Notes under the pieces: generated by a model | What the model was told of the DNA's origin: nothing | Database searches by the model: none | What the model saw: the letters and a program-made list of their open reading frames with translations, nothing else | Position numbers and translations under genes: made by a program | In this document: piece after piece, positions 63,326 to 64,000 of the stretch | Layout of the letters: each line of letters starts with the position of its first letter | Position numbering within the stretch: the first letter of the stretch is position 1 | Assembly (NCBI RefSeq): GCF_015278125.1 | Contig: NZ_JADILO010000009.1 | Coordinates: 1-64,000, forward strand | DNA from: Vibrio fluminensis | GTDB taxonomy: Bacteria > Pseudomonadota > Gammaproteobacteria > Enterobacterales > Vibrionaceae | DNA: 64,000 nucleotides | Direction of reading: 5' to 3'

Positions 63326-64000
63326 TTAACCTCCAGCGTTTGGCGTTACTGAGCCAAATAGTGTGCTGGTGTTGAGTTGAGTTGTGCTCACCATAACCGG
63401 TTGATTTAGCCTTAGATCCTCAATAGGCGCGTTTGGAATAACATCGACTTTTACGTATCCCGACCCATTATCGTTGGTGAACATTTCAATATTGGAAACA
63501 GTACCTTGTTGGATGTGTTCACTACCGGCGAGAGAGAAATCCAAAGTGTTACCAAGATCTACCGATGATAGGCTGCTGTATGGGAAACTAGCCGAAATAA
63601 ATGGCTTAGAATCTAAAGAGGCAAGACTAAAGATCGCACTAGACTTAGTTACAAATTGAGCGTCAGTAAAATTGCGTTCGAATACGCGGCAGTCACAAGG
63701 ACTCTTGACGACCAGTTTGAGATTCTGGCTCAAAATATTTTGTAAGCTCTCGATGTTGAAATCTTTGTTTAGGAGTGTTGGTTCCATCAATTCGTACAGA
63801 GGTGACTCGATGGTTGCTAATACATCACCAGCTTTAACGGTATCTCCTGGTTCTACGTGACTAAATATCCGCCCTTCGCGAGGCGTATAAAGTTTGTTGT
63901 GTGGAAGCGTCACTTTGGCAGAAAGCGATGATTCAACCCAATAAACATTGTAGATATTAGTGATGAGGTAAGCGAAAGCGCATAGACCGATGACAAAAAA
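63326..64000 (-). CDS. alg44: Alg44 periplasmic half (5' end beyond window)
   Basis: The open frame continues to the window edge at 64000, so the apparent GTG start at 63913 is internal. What is seen is a membrane helix (IGLCAFAYLITNIY) followed by a HlyD-like domain with lipoyl-type halves (IFSHVEPGDTVKAGDVLATI and VVKSPCDCRVFERNFTD). Alg44 has an N-terminal PilZ domain that binds c-di-GMP and switches on the Alg8 polymerase; that part would be past the edge. Identity rests on the helix-HlyD layout and on algK directly following. Confidence 0.88.
   Translation of the reverse strand, partial: FFVIGLCAFAYLITNIYNVYWVESSLSAKVTLPHNKLYTPREGRIFSHVEPGDTVKAGDVLATIESPLYELMEPTLLNKDFNIESLQNILSQNLKLVVKSPCDCRVFERNFTDAQFVTKSSAIFSLASLDSKPFISASFPYSSLSSVDLGNTLDFSLAGSEHIQQGTVSNIEMFTNDNGSGYVKVDVIPNAPIEDLRLNQPVMVSTTQLNTSTLFGSVTPNAGG

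Noticed and set aside
63326..63913. GTG at 63913 as a true start of a short HlyD-like gene
   Set aside because: The frame stays open to the window edge and encodes a membrane helix upstream, so it is the interior of alg44.

Overview
The window looks like a chromosome segment from a Vibrio or a very close relative. That is judged by protein resemblance (AroG, ModF, CpsG, PpiB, RTX adhesin), moderate GC, and typical gammaproteobacterial operons with ATGA overlaps. No database search was possible, so names rest on recognised motifs and remembered family members.

Layout. 1-4.5 kb: tail-to-head terminators, a GNAT/AraC pair, a small secreted protein, a transglutaminase-like protein and a phosphohexomutase. 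4.8-12.7 kb: a complete aa3-type cytochrome c oxidase operon (coxB with fused cytochrome c, coxA, ctaG, coxC, SURF1, a Sco-like CxxxC protein, ctaA, ctaB), with a DUF2909 gene on the opposite strand inside it. 12.8-15.9 kb: VanZ-like protein, aroG behind a TyrR-type operator, and an aldo/keto reductase. 15.9-31.3 kb: a c-di-GMP phosphodiesterase divergent from a 4469-residue RTX adhesin with a LapA-like retention module. 31.3-40.3 kb: housekeeping and accessory genes (TetR, DUF3024, orphan PstS, MaoC, tRNA-Ser(UGA), ModF, RecX-like, secreted amidohydrolase, Crp-like regulator, PpiB). 40.4-44.1 kb: a three-gene polysaccharide-type locus (TackOD1/degenerate-GGDEF protein, processive GT2 glycosyltransferase, HlyD-like adaptor). 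44.3-48.7 kb: an SDR and a large unorthodox hybrid kinase. 48.7-64 kb (minus strand): an alginate biosynthesis operon (alg44 partial, algK, algE, algG, algI, algJ, algF, algX, algL, algA, cpsG), then a CsgD/VpsT-type regulator and manA.

How it fits together. The right third makes, modifies and exports an alginate-like polymer. ManA/AlgA/CpsG supply GDP-mannose. Alg44/K/E form the c-di-GMP-gated export channel, AlgG epimerises, AlgI/J/F/X acetylate, and AlgL trims. algD and alg8 would be expected just beyond the right edge. The window also holds an EAL phosphodiesterase, a retention-module adhesin, a regulator with a VpsT-like c-di-GMP motif, and a second synthase locus with a dead GGDEF. Much of it therefore reads as a biofilm-matrix region wired to c-di-GMP. 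Vibrios are better known as alginate degraders, so a biosynthetic operon of this kind is the main point of interest. The TackOD1-GT2-HlyD locus is the best candidate for an undescribed system.
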